From Polaromonas sp. C04 (GTDB lineage Bacteria; Pseudomonadota; Gammaproteobacteria; Burkholderiales; Burkholderiaceae_C), in the NCBI RefSeq assembly GCF_002002705.1, contig NZ_MUNS01000027.1:1-64000 (forward strand): a stretch of 64,000 bases of DNA. Direction: 5' to 3'. The position numbers and the translations under genes are program-made. The stretch's first letter is position 1. Every line of letters starts with the position of its first letter. Shown here piece by piece: positions 63,926 to 64,000 of the stretch. The notes beneath the pieces were generated by a model, which did no database searches, was not told where the DNA came from, and was given only the letters and a program-made list of their open reading frames with translations.

Positions 63926-63939
63926 TTGAGGCTTGAAAT

Positions 63940-64000
63940 GCGGGAGTAGCTCAGTTGGTAGAGCGCAACCTTGCCAAGGTTGAGGTCGAGAGTTCGAGAC
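63940..64000 (+). tRNA. tRNA-Gly(GCC), 3' end cut by the window
   Basis: 61 bases visible: acceptor GCGGGAG, D arm TAGCTCAGTTGGTAGAGC, anticodon stem CAACC/GGTTG with loop TTGCCAA (GCC), start of the T arm GAGAGTTCGAGAC. The acceptor 3' strand and CCA lie beyond base 64000. Confidence 0.93.

Noticed and set aside
1-64000. CRISPR arrays, intact insertion sequences, prophage genes
   Set aside because: No regularly spaced direct repeats, no transposase or integrase reading frames and no phage structural genes were seen.

Overview
The window is a GC-rich bacterial chromosome segment. Gene order and protein sequence point to a betaproteobacterium of the order Burkholderiales, most likely family Comamonadaceae (Rhodoferax/Polaromonas-like). 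The signs are the tolQRA-ybgC, nusB-ribH-ribBA-ribE-ribD, cysS-accA-tilS-lysC, hpnCDE and tig-clpP-clpX-lon blocks, a pilVWX-pilY1-pilE operon, and the abundant short dispersed repeats I associate with that family. The genus is inference.

Layout. 1-7012 (minus): cell-envelope Tol genes (tolA cut by the window edge), a thioesterase, an aminotransferase, nusB and four riboflavin genes, closely packed with several 4-bp overlaps. 7063-14798 (minus): minor pilins and the tip protein PilY1 of type IV pili. 15027-17843 (minus): nrdR, glyA and a lytic transglycosylase. 17844-18682: a long non-coding stretch with a run of hairpins ending in an intrinsic terminator, a candidate RNA gene. 18683-27407 (plus): a giant AsmA/DUF748 protein, a cytochrome b561, two YceI proteins and a DUF349 protein. 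27448-28234 (minus): a tandem duplication of a DUF433 gene. 28577-32036 (minus): TPR protein, two cyclophilins, lpxH and an MtfA-like peptidase. 32211-37727 (plus): cysS, a DNA glycosylase, accA, tilS, lysC and tRNA-Ser.

37728-41440 is the most disordered part. It lies directly 3' of tRNA-Ser and holds a mobile-element-like DNA-binding gene fragment joined to a truncated GGDEF gene, an FNR-family regulator without iron-sulfur cysteines, and a frameshifted remnant resembling the end of apbE. It looks like an old integration scar at the tRNA. 41441-50222 holds an orphan amino-acid binding protein, hslR, and a self-contained uptake module: a PAS-AAA+ sigma-54 activator, a sigma-54 promoter with an upstream palindrome, a five-gene branched-chain-type ABC transporter and a co-transcribed alpha/beta hydrolase. 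50468-52409 is a DnrO-like / FmdE-like / CRP module. 52479-57639 carries hemH, a divergent HAD hydrolase, and hpnC-hpnD-hpnE for squalene. 57789-64000 holds tRNA-Leu, tig, clpP, clpX and lon (with a heat-shock-type promoter), and the start of tRNA-Gly.

Three dispersed repeat families cut across this layout. The most striking is a roughly 60-bp element with the core GCTAY-N7-RTAGC. It occurs about a dozen times, often inside reading frames, and in one case carries the start codon of a gene.
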